Of a stretch of DNA of 64,000 nucleotides, positions 1 through 9,283 are shown piece by piece (position 1 is the first letter of the stretch; each line of letters starts with the position of its first letter). Location of the stretch: NCBI RefSeq assembly GCF_002934545.1, contig NZ_PTJA01000003.1, forward strand, positions 1-64,000, written 5' to 3'. Source of the stretch: Lacrimispora xylanisolvens (GTDB lineage: Bacteria > Bacillota > Clostridia > Lachnospirales > Lachnospiraceae). Made by a program: the position numbers and the translations under genes. The notes below the pieces were generated by a model. The model searched no databases. It had not been told where the DNA came from and saw only the letters and a list, made by a program, of their open reading frames with translations.

Positions 1-102
1 GGAGAATCCCCAGAGATGTCCTTACCACTATACTTATAAAAAAGAATAAGTCTGAAAGCAATTTTTCTTGCTTACAAACTTATTATACGAGGAGAGCAGG
101 AT

Positions 103-252
103 ATGGAAAGAGTATATAAAACCATGAGAAATGCAGGTGCATTAAATATTGTTGTTGGAATTATAGTGACAGCCATCGGACTTGCTGCCGGTATCATTTC
201 AATCGTAAACGGAGCAATCTTAATGAAAAGAAAATCTGAAATTACATTTTAA
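103..252 (+). CDS. Small single-pass membrane protein (49 aa), unknown function
   Basis: This short reading frame has a good ribosome site (AGGAGAG) about 6 bases before its ATG. It encodes 49 residues: a basic N-terminus (MERVYKTMRNAG), one hydrophobic glycine/isoleucine-rich segment at about residues 13-37, and a basic end (LMKRKSE). An intrinsic terminator follows within 20 bases, so it is a complete small transcription unit. I do not recognise a named family. The layout (Lys/Arg on both sides of one membrane helix) fits a small integral membrane protein. Its neighbours downstream are also small membrane proteins, but they lie beyond the terminator. Confidence 0.6.
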   Translation: MERVYKTMRNAGALNIVVGIIVTAIGLAAGIISIVNGAILMKRKSEITF

Positions 253-270
253 CCGTTATCACAAGAGCGG

Positions 271-312
271 AGGCTGTCAGAATCCATAAAATTCTGGCAG
301 CTCTCTCCTTTT
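271..312 (+). terminator. Intrinsic terminator after the 49-aa gene
   Basis: GGCTGTCAGAAT pairs (one G-U) with ATTCTGGCAGCT across a short A-rich loop, followed by a CT-rich then T tract. It separates the 49-aa gene from the VanZ-like gene. Confidence 0.75.
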
Positions 313-332
313 GGAATAAAGATGGAGCTGTT

Positions 333-824
333 ATGATTAAAAATGCGACGAAACGGCAGAAATTTGGTTGGGTGATTTTTATAATTTACCTGATCTTTTT
401 GGCGTATTTTCTGTTTTTCTCCGATTATTTTGGAAGAGGCGGCCATATACGGGAGGAATACGCATATAACCTGATTCCGCTGAAGGAAATTAAGAGATTT
501 ATTGTTTACCGCCATGTGGTGGGGTTTAAATCTTTCCTTTTAAATGTGGTTGGGAATATAGTCTGTTTCATGCCTTTTGGATTTTTTCTGCCGGTGATCA
601 GCCGCAGGAGCCGCCGCTTTTTCAATACAACACTGCTCAGTTTTTTATTCAGTCTCTGTATCGAAACCACCCAGCTTATTTTCAAGGTGGGAAGTTTTGA
701 TGTGGATGATATGATTTTAAACTCCCTGGGAGGAATGATTGGATATATTTTTTATAAAATAGTACAGCACATAAGAGTAAGGAGGATGAGGCGTGTCAAA
801 GCAGAAAAGAGTATCCTACATTAG
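333..824 (+). CDS. VanZ-like family membrane protein
   Basis: The protein has 163 residues and about four hydrophobic segments. It shows the typical VanZ-family pattern: an early YNLIPLKEI stretch (about residue 45), then NVVGNIVCFMPFGFFLP (about 70-86), an ETTQLIF helix, and the conserved GSFDVDDMILNSLGG block near residue 120. VanZ itself gives low-level teicoplanin resistance, but most members have no assigned role. This copy is not next to any van gene, so resistance should not be assumed. The C-terminus is very basic (HIRVRRMRR). The following gene starts 32 bases before this one stops, so the two are translationally coupled. Confidence 0.85.
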   Translation: MIKNATKRQKFGWVIFIIYLIFLAYFLFFSDYFGRGGHIREEYAYNLIPLKEIKRFIVYRHVVGFKSFLLNVVGNIVCFMPFGFFLPVISRRSRRFFNTTLLSFLFSLCIETTQLIFKVGSFDVDDMILNSLGGMIGYIFYKIVQHIRVRRMRRVKAEKSILH

Positions 825-1113
825 AAAACCGTATGCTAAAAATAGTTTTCTGGCGTTGGGACTGGCTTTAGGAGCACTGGTTTTAGGGATACTTGGAATA
901 TCCAGTGCTGCAATTACTGCAGGACAGGCGCAGTTAAACGTTGCGGCTGTCTGCTTTTGCAGCATGTTAATTTCTATCTTTTCCCTGTTTTATGGTGTTC
1001 TTTCTTTCTTTGAAAAGGAAAAAAAATACATACTGTCTAAGATCGGAATTGGCATCAGTGTTTTGCTGATTATTTTTTGGATAGTTCTTCTTATTATTGG
1101 AATGAAGGGGTAA
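793..1113 (+). CDS. Small three-helix membrane protein (DUF6142-like)
   Basis: A GTG start follows an AAGGAGGATGAG ribosome site inside the end of the VanZ-like gene. The 106 residues contain three hydrophobic segments (about 20-40, 49-72 and 84-104) separated by short charged loops (FFEKEKKYILSK). The repeated small-residue pattern LALGALVLGILGISS recalls the DUF6142 group of Lachnospiraceae membrane proteins, but I hold that family name only loosely. It is co-transcribed with the VanZ-like gene and ends 4 bases before the M29 peptidase gene, so the three form one operon. Confidence 0.7.
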   Translation: MSKQKRVSYIRKPYAKNSFLALGLALGALVLGILGISSAAITAGQAQLNVAAVCFCSMLISIFSLFYGVLSFFEKEKKYILSKIGIGISVLLIIFWIVLLIIGMKG

Positions 1114-1117
1114 AAAA

Positions 1118-3193
1118 ATGGATAGTAGAAAAATGTTTGAACAGGAAAATGAAGGAATTATGGAACGGTTTCAATTGTCTATGGAGCGGATCAGTCAGAT
1201 CTCTTACGAGAAGACCGTGTCACAGCCGTTTCATGATTATTTTACAAGGACAGCCTCATTTATATGCCTGATGGGGGAATACCTCGACTTTATAGAAGAG
1301 GGAAAGCTTAATACTGCTTCCTTAAAAGAACTGAAAGAATGGAACCAGAAATTTTATGAGGACATTCTTCCTGACGCTTATGAAACCAGTTATGCCAATC
1401 CAGCTTATGCAGTGGAAAAACTGGGAGACGGATTCGGTCAGCTCCTTTGCTACCTTTATAAAGAAATCAGAGGGGATATTGTTTTTATTCATGAAAACAG
1501 ACTGACTGATATCACGATTTTAAATGAGGCATTGATAGAAATCTATAACATGTTTGAAGAGGGAGTGCCGGAGGTGGCCTCTGTAAAGGAGGTTATTTAC
1601 TGGTTTGTCAGTGATTATACGGACCATACAGTGACTTTCCGTGTAAGAGAGGGCTTAGATCCTTCCCTTACCTTTGCAACTGATATTATTCGGGGCAGTG
1701 ATTTAACGGATCTTCGCTATCTCTACCGCTTTGGGGAATATATTACGGATTCCGAGCTTAAAGTTGCAGATTATCTCAATTCCCTTCCGGAGGAGAAGGT
1801 TCGTCTGATGGCGGATACTTATACGGAAGGTTACAGAAAAGGCTTTGAGGTAATGGGCAGAGATTTATCCAAAAAGAAAGCAGTCCAGATCCGCTATGAG
1901 CTTGGCTTTGAACGCATGGTAAAATATGCCATAGAGAATTTCGAAAAACTGGGGCTTAAGGTGATTTTATGCCGTGCTGCAGTCTGGGCAGTGAATACCA
2001 ATGTTGGACGGAAAGCAGGCTATTATAGTACATCACCAAACCGTCAGTATGATTATGATCACCGTTATGATGATGCGATCTATGTCAATAAAGCCTTTAA
2101 AGACCGAAAAGCTTCTGTACTGAAAGTTGCATACGAGACATACAAAGATCTGGCTGCCGCATTTGCAGGACCTGCAGTGATTCAGACGTTTGGAAAAGAA
2201 GGCTTCCAGCCGGTTAATAAACCGGAAGCCAACCACCTTGATCCCAAACAGGAGAAGCTTTCTGTGGAGATGGCCAGTGAAACAGCCAGAATATTAAATG
2301 AGTATGTACCCGGTGATGAGATCAGCTTTACCATCATCGCATTTCCCGTTCCGGAAATCGGTGATAATTTTGAAGATATATTTAATGAGACCATTGCCAT
2401 CAATACCCTGGATTATGAAAAGTACAAAGGACTGCAGCAAACCATAATCGATGCACTGGATGAAGCAGACTATGTGGAAATTACAGGAAAAGGGAATAAT
2501 AAAACCCGTCTGACAGTGGCACTCCATCATTTAAAAGACAGGGATAAAGAAACGAATTTTGAAAACTGTGTGGCCGATGTGAATATTCCCCTCGGCGAAG
2601 TATTTACTTCACCCAGACTGGCTGGAACAAGCGGTGTATTAGAAGTCAGCACGGTATACATTACTGATTTCCAGTTTAAGGATCTGGTTATGACATTTGA
2701 AGACGGCATGATCAAAGACTATTCCTGCAGTAATTTTGAAGATCCAAAGGAAGGGAAGGAACTGATCAGACAGGTGATTTTAAAGAACCATGACACTCTG
2801 CCCATGGGTGAGTTTGCCATCGGAACCAATACCACTGCTTATGCTATGGCAAGAAAGTTTGATATTCTTGATAAGCTTCCTATTTTAATTGTGGAGAAGA
2901 TGGGACCACATTTTGCAGTTGGTGATACGTGCTACAGCTGGGCGGAAGACAGCAAGCTGTATAATCCCAATGGCAAGGAGATTATAGCCAAGGAAAATGA
3001 GGTTTCAGCACTGAGAAAAGAAGATGCATCCAAGGCATATTTTAACTGTCATACAGACATCACCATCCCTTACGCGGAACTGGATAAGATTGAAACGGTT
3101 TGTGGAGATGGTAAACGAACTTTGATAATTGAAGATGGAAAATTTATATTAAAAGGTACGGAAGAATTGAATCTGCCATTTTCCGGGCTGTAG
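1118..3193 (+). CDS. M29-family metallo-aminopeptidase with long N-terminal extension
   Basis: The C-terminal half carries the M29 (AmpS/PepS/thermophilic aminopeptidase) signature: GEVFTSP with Glu494, GEFAIGTN with Glu565, EKMGPHFAVGD with His598, and NCHTDI with His645 and Asp647. These match the two-metal ligands of the family. The enzyme should remove N-terminal amino acids from peptides in the cytoplasm. At 691 residues it is much longer than the usual 370-410. The extra N-terminal 270 or so residues are acidic and helical and I recognise no domain there. The gene starts 4 bases after the small membrane protein, with an overlapping AAGGGG ribosome site. Confidence 0.88.
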   Translation: MDSRKMFEQENEGIMERFQLSMERISQISYEKTVSQPFHDYFTRTASFICLMGEYLDFIEEGKLNTASLKELKEWNQKFYEDILPDAYETSYANPAYAVEKLGDGFGQLLCYLYKEIRGDIVFIHENRLTDITILNEALIEIYNMFEEGVPEVASVKEVIYWFVSDYTDHTVTFRVREGLDPSLTFATDIIRGSDLTDLRYLYRFGEYITDSELKVADYLNSLPEEKVRLMADTYTEGYRKGFEVMGRDLSKKKAVQIRYELGFERMVKYAIENFEKLGLKVILCRAAVWAVNTNVGRKAGYYSTSPNRQYDYDHRYDDAIYVNKAFKDRKASVLKVAYETYKDLAAAFAGPAVIQTFGKEGFQPVNKPEANHLDPKQEKLSVEMASETARILNEYVPGDEISFTIIAFPVPEIGDNFEDIFNETIAINTLDYEKYKGLQQTIIDALDEADYVEITGKGNNKTRLTVALHHLKDRDKETNFENCVADVNIPLGEVFTSPRLAGTSGVLEVSTVYITDFQFKDLVMTFEDGMIKDYSCSNFEDPKEGKELIRQVILKNHDTLPMGEFAIGTNTTAYAMARKFDILDKLPILIVEKMGPHFAVGDTCYSWAEDSKLYNPNGKEIIAKENEVSALRKEDASKAYFNCHTDITIPYAELDKIETVCGDGKRTLIIEDGKFILKGTEELNLPFSGL

Positions 3194-3301
3194 GCTTTCA
3201 TAATTGAAAACTTAGAGATTGCCATTAAGATATATTTATAATTGCCGATAATACACTATCGGTGTGAGGACTTTACAAAAGAGATAGTTGGAGGATACCA
3301 G

Positions 3302-5131
3302 ATGAAGAATTTAAAGATTGGCAAAAGAATTGCAGTCTCTTTTGGAATTATTTTTATTTTGTTTTTAATTGTATCAGGCACCTCGTTATACAGTCTGATC
3401 GTTAATAATTCCAGGTTTGTAGAATTTTACAACAACGGTCATGAGGTATCGATGCTGACGGTTGAGATGAGACGCAATGTTGAGTCAGCAGCGAAGAATG
3501 TGGGCTATGCAACCATGATTTCAGATTTAATAAAAAAAGGTAACTATATTGACCAGTCTGAGGCAGATTTTAATGAATTAAAACAAAATCTTCAACAGCT
3601 GAAAGACAAATACAAGGGTGACAAAGCCCTGGTTGAAGATATTGAAAAGGCCCTCAGCGAAGCAGAGCCTTCCAAAGAAGAAGTCTTCACCCTGGCAAAA
3701 GACAACAGAACCAGGCAGGCAACAGAGGTTTTCTTTGAATCACTGGAACCGCGTTTTGACCAGATTCAGGCTGATCTGATCCAGATCAGTGATTCTGCCA
3801 AACAGAGTGCTGACAGTGATTATAAAAGATCCCAGTCTGATATGACCGGTACTGAAGTGATTGTTATCCTGCTTCAGATTATTGGAGCGGCAGCCACCAT
3901 CATTCTTGCAGCTGCCATGACAAGAAGCATTGTTGCTCCTGTGAAACAGATTGAAAAAGCAGCGGCAGAGATGTCAAAAGGCAGTCTCCATGTTGATTTG
4001 AATTATCAGTCAAAGGATGAACTTGGCGGCCTTGGCAACAGTATGCGTTCCACCATATTAAATATTGGCAGTATCATCGATGATATAATCTACATCCTTG
4101 GATCCATGGCAGCTGGAGATTTTACAGTTGTTTCAAAGAACCACGAGCAGTATGTTCTGGATTATGAACCAATATTACTGGCAATCAGGAATATCAGGGA
4201 TAATTTAAGCGATGCCTTTACCCGGATTAATGAATCCGCTGACTTAGTTGCAGGCGGTTCTGAGCAGGTATCATCCGGAGCTCAGGCTCTGTCCCAGGGA
4301 GCTACGGAACAGGCCTCATCCATTCAGGAACTGGCAGCAACCATTAATGATATCTCCAATCAGATTAATAAGAATGCCGAGAACGCCAAAGAGGCACGGT
4401 TAAAATCAGAAGAAGCCAGTCTTAATGTAACAAAGAGCAATCAGAAGATGATGGAAATGAATCAGGCCATGACTGAGATTAACACCAAATCCAGTGAGAT
4501 CGGCAAGATCATTAAAACCATTGAGGACATTGCATTCCAGACCAATATTCTGGCATTAAATGCGGCAGTAGAAGCTGCAAGAGCAGGAGAGGCAGGAAAA
4601 GGCTTTGCTGTGGTAGCAGACGAAGTCCGCAACCTTGCAAGCAAGTCAGGAGAAGCTGCTAAAAATACTACCATTCTCATTGAAGAAAGTCTGCAGGCAG
4701 TGGAGAATGGAAACAGAATCACTGCTGAAACAGCAAAGGCCATGCAGGAGGTTGTTGAAGGAAGCCGCCGCATTAATATGATTATAGAAGAAATAGCAGC
4801 CGCTTCGGACAAACAGGCTGCCGCTGTTAATCAGGTTACACTGGGAATCGATCAGATTTCCAGTGTGGTTCAGACCACTTCTGCTACAGCAGAACAGAGT
4901 GCGGCTGCCAGTGAAGAATTATCCGGACAGGCACAGATTATGAAAAGCCTGATTCAGCAATTCAAGGTACATGGCAGCACAGCGGAGAAGAGCAGCCTGC
5001 CTTTAAACACGGAAAAGAAAGAAGCAGAGGCTGATTTTATTCCGGTTTATCAGGAAGAAGAGCTGGAGCCGGTTGTCATTGACCCGGTATACTTTGAAGA
5101 CTCCTCTTCATTTAAGAACAGCAAATATTAA
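3302..5131 (+). CDS. Methyl-accepting chemotaxis protein
   Basis: A transmembrane chemoreceptor of 609 residues. The chosen ATG follows GGAGG at good spacing; an upstream in-frame TTG lacks a ribosome site. It has a first membrane helix at about residues 11-32, a helical extracellular sensor (32-180), a second helix (about 182-204), a HAMP linker ([20 protein letters not shown]), and a long coiled-coil signalling domain. The hairpin tip that binds CheA and CheW is intact ([31 protein letters not shown]). The sensor resembles four-helix-bundle types, so the ligand cannot be read from sequence. No che genes lie in the window, so it works with a distant chemotaxis cluster. A strong terminator follows. 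Confidence 0.95.
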   Translation: MKNLKIGKRIAVSFGIIFILFLIVSGTSLYSLIVNNSRFVEFYNNGHEVSMLTVEMRRNVESAAKNVGYATMISDLIKKGNYIDQSEADFNELKQNLQQLKDKYKGDKALVEDIEKALSEAEPSKEEVFTLAKDNRTRQATEVFFESLEPRFDQIQADLIQISDSAKQSADSDYKRSQSDMTGTEVIVILLQIIGAAATIILAAAMTRSIVAPVKQIEKAAAEMSKGSLHVDLNYQSKDELGGLGNSMRSTILNIGSIIDDIIYILGSMAAGDFTVVSKNHEQYVLDYEPILLAIRNIRDNLSDAFTRINESADLVAGGSEQVSSGAQALSQGATEQASSIQELAATINDISNQINKNAENAKEARLKSEEASLNVTKSNQKMMEMNQAMTEINTKSSEIGKIIKTIEDIAFQTNILALNAAVEAARAGEAGKGFAVVADEVRNLASKSGEAAKNTTILIEESLQAVENGNRITAETAKAMQEVVEGSRRINMIIEEIAAASDKQAAAVNQVTLGIDQISSVVQTTSATAEQSAAASEELSGQAQIMKSLIQQFKVHGSTAEKSSLPLNTEKKEAEADFIPVYQEEELEPVVIDPVYFEDSSSFKNSKY

Positions 5132-5135
5132 ATAC

Positions 5136-5198
5136 AGAACAGGTGTGAAAAGCAGGAGGATGTCAGATCCTTCCGGTTTTCACGCCTGTTTTTTTTGT
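5136..5198 (+). terminator. Intrinsic terminator after the chemoreceptor gene
   Basis: AACAGGTGTGAAAA pairs with TTTTCACGCCTGTT, with an internal imperfect stem, followed by a run of eight T. Confidence 0.9.
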
Positions 5199-5231
5199 TA
5201 CCGGGTATACTTAAAATTATAAAGAAAAATA

Positions 5232-5260
5232 TTGACGAGTCAGAGAAAAGCTAGTATTAT
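5232..5260 (+). promoter_or_regulatory. Promoter of the purEMND operon
   Basis: TTGACG, a 17-base spacer, then TATTAT. The 110-base leader that follows holds two direct copies of TTAATAAG (5263-5270, 5281-5288) and an inverted copy (5307-5314). No purine riboswitch core was recognised. The repeats could be an operator or an RNA stem. Confidence 0.75.
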
Positions 5261-5371
5261 AATTAATAAGTGCAAATTAATTAATAAGCATATAATATTA
5301 GGTAAACTTATTAATAACATTACTCTTAATAATGATTACACACGATTGGAAGAGAAAGAGGAGAAATTACT

Positions 5372-5887
5372 ATGGCAAATGTATCTATTGTTATGGGAAG
5401 TGATTCAGATATGCCTGTTATGGCGCAGGCTGCAGAGGTTCTTGAAAAACTGGGAGTAGAATTCGAAATGACTGTTATTTCTGCGCACAGAGAACCGGAT
5501 ATATTTTTTGAATATGCGAAAACAGCAGAAGCCAGAGGCATCAAAGTGATCATCGCCGGAGCAGGTAAAGCAGCTCACCTTCCTGGAATGTGTGCCGCAT
5601 TATTTCCTATGCCTGTCATTGGTATTCCTATGAAGACTTCAGATCTTGGGGGAGTGGATTCCCTGTATTCCATTGTACAGATGCCTTCCGGCATTCCGGT
5701 AGCCACAGTAGCTATTAACGGAGGTACCAATGCTGGAATTCTGGCTGCAAAGATATTAGCTGCAGGAGATGCTAAGCTTTTGGCAAGGCTGAAGGATTAT
5801 TCTGAGAATCTGAAGAATGATGTAGTGAAAAAAGCAGAGAAACTGGATAAGATCGGATATCAGGAATACTTGTCCCAGATGAAATAA
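5372..5887 (+). CDS. purE: N5-carboxyaminoimidazole ribonucleotide mutase (PurE class I)
   Basis: It rearranges N5-CAIR to CAIR in de novo purine synthesis. The 171-residue protein has the phosphate-binding GSDSD near the N-terminus (about residues 9-13), SAHREPD (38-44) with the catalytic His, and [11 protein letters not shown] (about 62-72). It begins after GAGGAGAAA. It is the first gene of the purE-purM-purN-purD run. purK, purC, purF, purL and purH are not in the window, so the pathway is split. Class I PurE normally needs PurK, which should lie elsewhere. Confidence 0.95.
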   Translation: MANVSIVMGSDSDMPVMAQAAEVLEKLGVEFEMTVISAHREPDIFFEYAKTAEARGIKVIIAGAGKAAHLPGMCAALFPMPVIGIPMKTSDLGGVDSLYSIVQMPSGIPVATVAINGGTNAGILAAKILAAGDAKLLARLKDYSENLKNDVVKKAEKLDKIGYQEYLSQMK

Positions 5888-5913
5888 AGGAAGAAAAAGC
5901 GGAGGAAAAAGAG

Positions 5914-6939
5914 ATGGATTATAAGAATGCCGGAGTTGATATTGAAGCTGGTTACAAATCGGTTGAATTAATGAAAAAGCATGTACAGGAAACCATGAGA
6001 CCAGAGGTACTTGGCGGACTTGGCGGATTTTCAGGAGCGTTTTCCATGTCAGCATTCAAAGATATGGAGAAGCCAACCCTGGTGTCCGGAACCGACGGAG
6101 TAGGAACTAAGCTGAAGATAGCATTTCTTATGGATCAACATAATACCGTTGGTATTGACTGTGTAGCCATGTGCGTCAATGATATTGCCTGTGCAGGCGG
6201 CGAACCTCTGTTTTTTCTTGACTATATTGCCTGCGGAAAGAATTATCCGGAAAAGATAGCTGAGATCGTCAGCGGTGTGGCAGAAGGCTGCAAGCAGGCA
6301 GGAGCCGCACTGATTGGAGGAGAAACTGCAGAGATGCCTGGTTTTTATCCTGAGGATGAATATGATCTTGCAGGTTTTGCAGTAGGAGTGGTTGATGAAA
6401 AAAATCTGATTACCGGCAAATCCATCGAAGCAGATGATGTGTTAATCGGTATTGCCTCCTCCGGTGTCCACAGCAATGGCTTTTCCCTTGTCCGCAAGGT
6501 TTTTGATGTAACAAAAGAGAATTTAAATGTTTATTATGAAGAGCTTGGTAAAACCCTTGGCGAATGCTTAATTGTGCCCACCAAGATTTATGTGAAAGCA
6601 TTAAAAAGCGTAAAAGAGAGCGGTGTGACCATTAAAGGCTGCAGCCATATTACCGGAGGCGGATTTTACGAGAATATACCCCGTATGCTTCCAGATGGAA
6701 TCTGTGCTGAAGTGGAAAAAGACAGCTATGAAGTGCCCGCAATCTTTAAGCTTATGGAAGCGAAAGGTGAGATAGCAGAAGAGATCATGTACAATACCTT
6801 TAACATGGGAATTGGTATGGTGCTGGCGGTGGATCCTGCTGATCAGGATAAAGCAATGGAGGCAATCAAAGCTGCAGGAGAAACCCCTTATGTAATCGGC
6901 TGTACAAAAGCCGGTGAGAAGGGTGTGGTCTTATGCTAA
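5914..6939 (+). CDS. purM: Phosphoribosylformylglycinamidine cyclo-ligase (AIR synthetase)
   Basis: It closes the imidazole ring, turning FGAM and ATP into AIR. At 341 residues it matches the family. Visible motifs are [13 protein letters not shown] (the glycine-rich ATP/FGAM loop), [23 protein letters not shown], and [11 protein letters not shown], followed by [16 protein letters not shown] in the second half. The gene starts 26 bases after purE with a GGAGGAAAAAG ribosome site. Its last bases overlap the purN start (ATG within the stop region), so the genes are coupled. Confidence 0.96.
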   Translation: MDYKNAGVDIEAGYKSVELMKKHVQETMRPEVLGGLGGFSGAFSMSAFKDMEKPTLVSGTDGVGTKLKIAFLMDQHNTVGIDCVAMCVNDIACAGGEPLFFLDYIACGKNYPEKIAEIVSGVAEGCKQAGAALIGGETAEMPGFYPEDEYDLAGFAVGVVDEKNLITGKSIEADDVLIGIASSGVHSNGFSLVRKVFDVTKENLNVYYEELGKTLGECLIVPTKIYVKALKSVKESGVTIKGCSHITGGGFYENIPRMLPDGICAEVEKDSYEVPAIFKLMEAKGEIAEEIMYNTFNMGIGMVLAVDPADQDKAMEAIKAAGETPYVIGCTKAGEKGVVLC

Positions 6940-7535
6940 GAGTCGGCGTTCTGGTATCCGGCGGGGGAACCAATCTTCAGGCGGTTCTTAATGCCATTGA
7001 CAGCGGGGAGATTAAAAACGCGGAAGTCAAAGTAGTCATCAGCAATAACAAAAGTGCCTACGCATTAGAACGTGCAAGGAATCATGGAATCGATGCTCTT
7101 TGCATTTCCCCTAAGGAGTTTGAAAACAGAACGCAGTTTCATAATGAACTATTATTGAAAATTGATGAGTATCGTCTTGATTTAATCGTACTAGCCGGTT
7201 TTCTGGTTACCATTCCTGAAGCGATGATTCAGAAATACAGAAACCGCATTATCAATATTCATCCTTCCCTGATCCCTTCTTTTTGCGGAACCGGCTATTT
7301 TGGGCTGAAGGTTCATGAAGCAGCATTGGCCAGAGGTGTGAAGATTACAGGTGCTACTGTCCATTATGTTGATGAGGGAACGGATACAGGTCCCATACTT
7401 CTGCAAAAGGCAGTGGAGGTAAAGGAAGGTGATACGCCGGAAGAACTTCAGAAAAGAGTCATGGAAGAAGCGGAGTGGGTCATTCTTCCCCAGGCGATTG
7501 CACTGATTGCAAAGGAACAGGAGGAAAAAGCATGA
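6933..7535 (+). CDS. purN: Phosphoribosylglycinamide formyltransferase
   Basis: It transfers a formyl group from 10-formyltetrahydrofolate to GAR. The 200-residue protein shows SGGGTNLQA at residues 9-17, the catalytic [11 protein letters not shown] segment with its Asn-x-His pair, and the folate-pocket Asp in [10 protein letters not shown]. The loop after HPSL reads SFCGTGYFG rather than the common SFPGxHA, a mild variation. The start overlaps purM by 7 bases and the stop overlaps the purD start in an ATGA arrangement. Confidence 0.95.
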   Translation: MLRVGVLVSGGGTNLQAVLNAIDSGEIKNAEVKVVISNNKSAYALERARNHGIDALCISPKEFENRTQFHNELLLKIDEYRLDLIVLAGFLVTIPEAMIQKYRNRIINIHPSLIPSFCGTGYFGLKVHEAALARGVKITGATVHYVDEGTDTGPILLQKAVEVKEGDTPEELQKRVMEEAEWVILPQAIALIAKEQEEKA

Positions 7536-8806
7536 AGGTTCTGATCATTGGAGGCGGGGGCAGAGAGCATGCCATTGCATGGAAGGTCGCCCAGAGTCCT
7601 AAGGTTCAAAAGCTGTACTGCGCTCCGGGAAATGCCGGAATTGCTGAAATTGCAGAATGCGTTGACATCGGAGTGATGGATTTTGACAGTCAGGTGGAAT
7701 TTGCCAGAAGCAAAGAGATTGACCTGGTAATTGTCGGACCCGATGATCCTCTTGTGGCAGGTGCTGCTGATGCATTTATAAACGCAGGAATCCGGGTATT
7801 TGGTCCGGAGAAAAAGGCTGCCTGTCTGGAAGGCTCCAAGTCTTTTTCTAAGGATCTGATGAAAAAATACGGAATCCCCACGGCTGCTTACGAAACCTTT
7901 GATTCAGCAGAGGATGCACTTGTTTATCTGGAAACTGCCAAAATGCCGGTTGTTTTAAAGGCAGATGGTCTGGCTCTTGGTAAAGGCGTATTAATCTGCA
8001 ATTCATTAGAAGAGGCAAAGGACGGTGTCAGAACCCTGATGCTGGATAAGCAGTTCGGTTCTGCCGGTGACCGGATTGTAGTGGAAGAATTCATGGTTGG
8101 CCGGGAAGTGTCCGTACTTTCTTTTGTAGATGGCAAAAACATAAAGATAATGACTTCTGCCCAGGATCATAAACGGGCTCAGGACGGAGATCAAGGCCTT
8201 AACACAGGCGGAATGGGAACATTTTCTCCCAGTCCCTTCTATACTGAGGAGATAGATGCATTCTGCAAAAAATACATCTATCAGGCAACAGTGGATGCAA
8301 TGTTGTCTGAGAACAGGGAATTTAAGGGAATTATCTTTTTTGGTTTAATGCTGACAAACCAGGGTCCTAAGGTTTTAGAGTATAATGCAAGATTTGGTGA
8401 TCCGGAAACGCAGGTCGTACTTCCGAGAATGAAAAATGACATTATAGAGGTGTTTGAGGCCTGCATCGATGGAACACTAAATGACATTGACTTACAATTT
8501 GAAGATAATGCAGCGGTCTGTGTGGTTCTGGCTTCTGATGGATATCCGGAGCATTATGAAAAAGGGTTTCCAATCAAAGGGCTGGAGCGTTTTAAAGGAC
8601 AGAATGGATACTATGCATTCCATGCAGGAAGCAAGTTTGATAAAGAGCAAATTCCCGTTACTAACGGTGGAAGAGTTCTTGGTGTGACAGCTCTTGGAGA
8701 TAATTTAAAAGAAGCAAGAGCCAACGCTTATGAAGCCGTTAAATGGGTGGATTTTGAAAATAAATTTATGAGACATGATATTGGTAAGGCAATTGATGAA
8801 GCGTAG
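7532..8806 (+). CDS. purD: Phosphoribosylamine-glycine ligase (GAR synthetase)
   Basis: It makes GAR from phosphoribosylamine, glycine and ATP. The 424-residue ATP-grasp enzyme begins [17 protein letters not shown], has LKADGLALGKGV (the ATP-grasp lysine loop, about 140), RAQDGDQGLNTGGMG, and the metal-binding EYNARFGDPETQ near residue 283. I chose the ATG that overlaps the purN stop and follows AGGAGG; a longer in-frame extension would overlap purN by about 60 bases without a ribosome site. It ends the purine run. Confidence 0.96.
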   Translation: MKVLIIGGGGREHAIAWKVAQSPKVQKLYCAPGNAGIAEIAECVDIGVMDFDSQVEFARSKEIDLVIVGPDDPLVAGAADAFINAGIRVFGPEKKAACLEGSKSFSKDLMKKYGIPTAAYETFDSAEDALVYLETAKMPVVLKADGLALGKGVLICNSLEEAKDGVRTLMLDKQFGSAGDRIVVEEFMVGREVSVLSFVDGKNIKIMTSAQDHKRAQDGDQGLNTGGMGTFSPSPFYTEEIDAFCKKYIYQATVDAMLSENREFKGIIFFGLMLTNQGPKVLEYNARFGDPETQVVLPRMKNDIIEVFEACIDGTLNDIDLQFEDNAAVCVVLASDGYPEHYEKGFPIKGLERFKGQNGYYAFHAGSKFDKEQIPVTNGGRVLGVTALGDNLKEARANAYEAVKWVDFENKFMRHDIGKAIDEA

Positions 8807-8845
8807 AGCCGCCTGATGTCAGCGGGTTTTCTGCATAAAAAAACG

Positions 8846-8874
8846 TTGACACGACAGAATTTTCATGATATTGT
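8846..8874 (+). promoter_or_regulatory. Promoter in the purD-DUF4914 intergenic region
   Basis: TTGACA, a 17-base spacer, TATTGT. No reading frame follows before an intrinsic terminator at 9011-9044, so it appears to drive a noncoding transcript. Confidence 0.6.
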
Positions 8875-8880
8875 ATCTCT

Positions 8881-9044
8881 ACAGTAGGACTTTGTTCTTT
8901 TAAAGTGTTTTTCTACATCACTATCTGATGACGGCATAGGATAAGACTGGATTTACACAGTTTCATAGTACCGGAAGACATATAAAACGGGTTGCATAAA
9001 GGTGTAACTGAGCCGATATCCAGGTTACGGGTATCGGCTTTTCC
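8881..9044 (+). ncRNA. Candidate noncoding RNA of about 160 nt (6S-like or orphan leader)
   Basis: The stretch lies between a good promoter and an intrinsic terminator and has no credible open frame. The 5' end (8882-8893) can pair with 8999-9010 in about 10 of 12 positions, counting G-U pairs, giving a closing stem just before the terminator. An alternative inner pairing joins TTACAC (about 8953-8958) with GTGTAA (9002-9007), with a GTTT/AAAC stem inside. Length and a closing stem recall 6S RNA, but I could not match the 6S bubble, so the identity is open. No known riboswitch core was recognised. Confidence 0.4.
9011..9044 (+). terminator. Intrinsic terminator of the candidate ncRNA
   Basis: GCCGATA and TATCGGC pair over a 13-base loop and are followed by TTTT. 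Confidence 0.75.
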
Positions 9045-9126
9045 CATAATGCCTGATAAAGGGAGGCTGATCGGCAGGAGTAATAAAAATAAAGTTGATG
9101 TTTAAAGGTAGAGGGTATGTCAAAAT

Positions 9127-9154
9127 TTGACAAAATATGCTGGACGAGTAATAT
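9127..9154 (+). promoter_or_regulatory. Probable promoter of the DUF4914 gene
   Basis: TTGACA, a 16-base spacer, TAATAT. It leaves a leader of about 120 bases that contains the overlapping hairpins at 9174-9267. Confidence 0.6.
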
Positions 9155-9173
9155 GACGAAAAATGTCTAAAAT

Positions 9174-9267
9174 AAACTATGTAATACTAATGTTTGGGGT
9201 TTTTAAAAACTACATAGTTTGTACCAGTGCGGTCTTCGGTACAAACTTCAGGTGCATAATTATGCAC
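9174..9267 (+). promoter_or_regulatory. Leader with two mutually exclusive hairpins and a ribosome-site-proximal palindrome
   Basis: Stem 1 pairs 9174-9183 (AAACTATGTA) perfectly with 9211-9220. Stem 2 pairs 9216-9225 (AGTTTGTACC) perfectly with 9238-9247 over a 12-base loop. They share bases 9216-9220, so only one can form fully. A third perfect 16-base palindrome (9252-9267, GTGCATAATTATGCAC) sits 6 bases before the GGAGGAA ribosome site. This is the layout of a switching leader, though no known class is recognised. Confidence 0.5.
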
Positions 9268-9283
9268 AGGAATGGAGGAAAAT

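Noticed and set aside
333-824. Glycopeptide resistance gene
   Set aside because: VanZ-like family membership alone does not imply resistance and no vanHAX-type genes are nearby.
4462-4812. 116-codon minus-strand frame inside the chemoreceptor
   Set aside because: It mirrors the highly conserved signalling tip on the plus strand and has no start context.
5261-5371. Guanine/adenine riboswitch ahead of purE
   Set aside because: The conserved three-way junction core is not present; only short AT-rich repeats are seen.
8881-9283. T-box leader
   Set aside because: No specifier loop or TGGNACCGCG-type antiterminator sequence; the GTACC hairpin only resembles it slightly.
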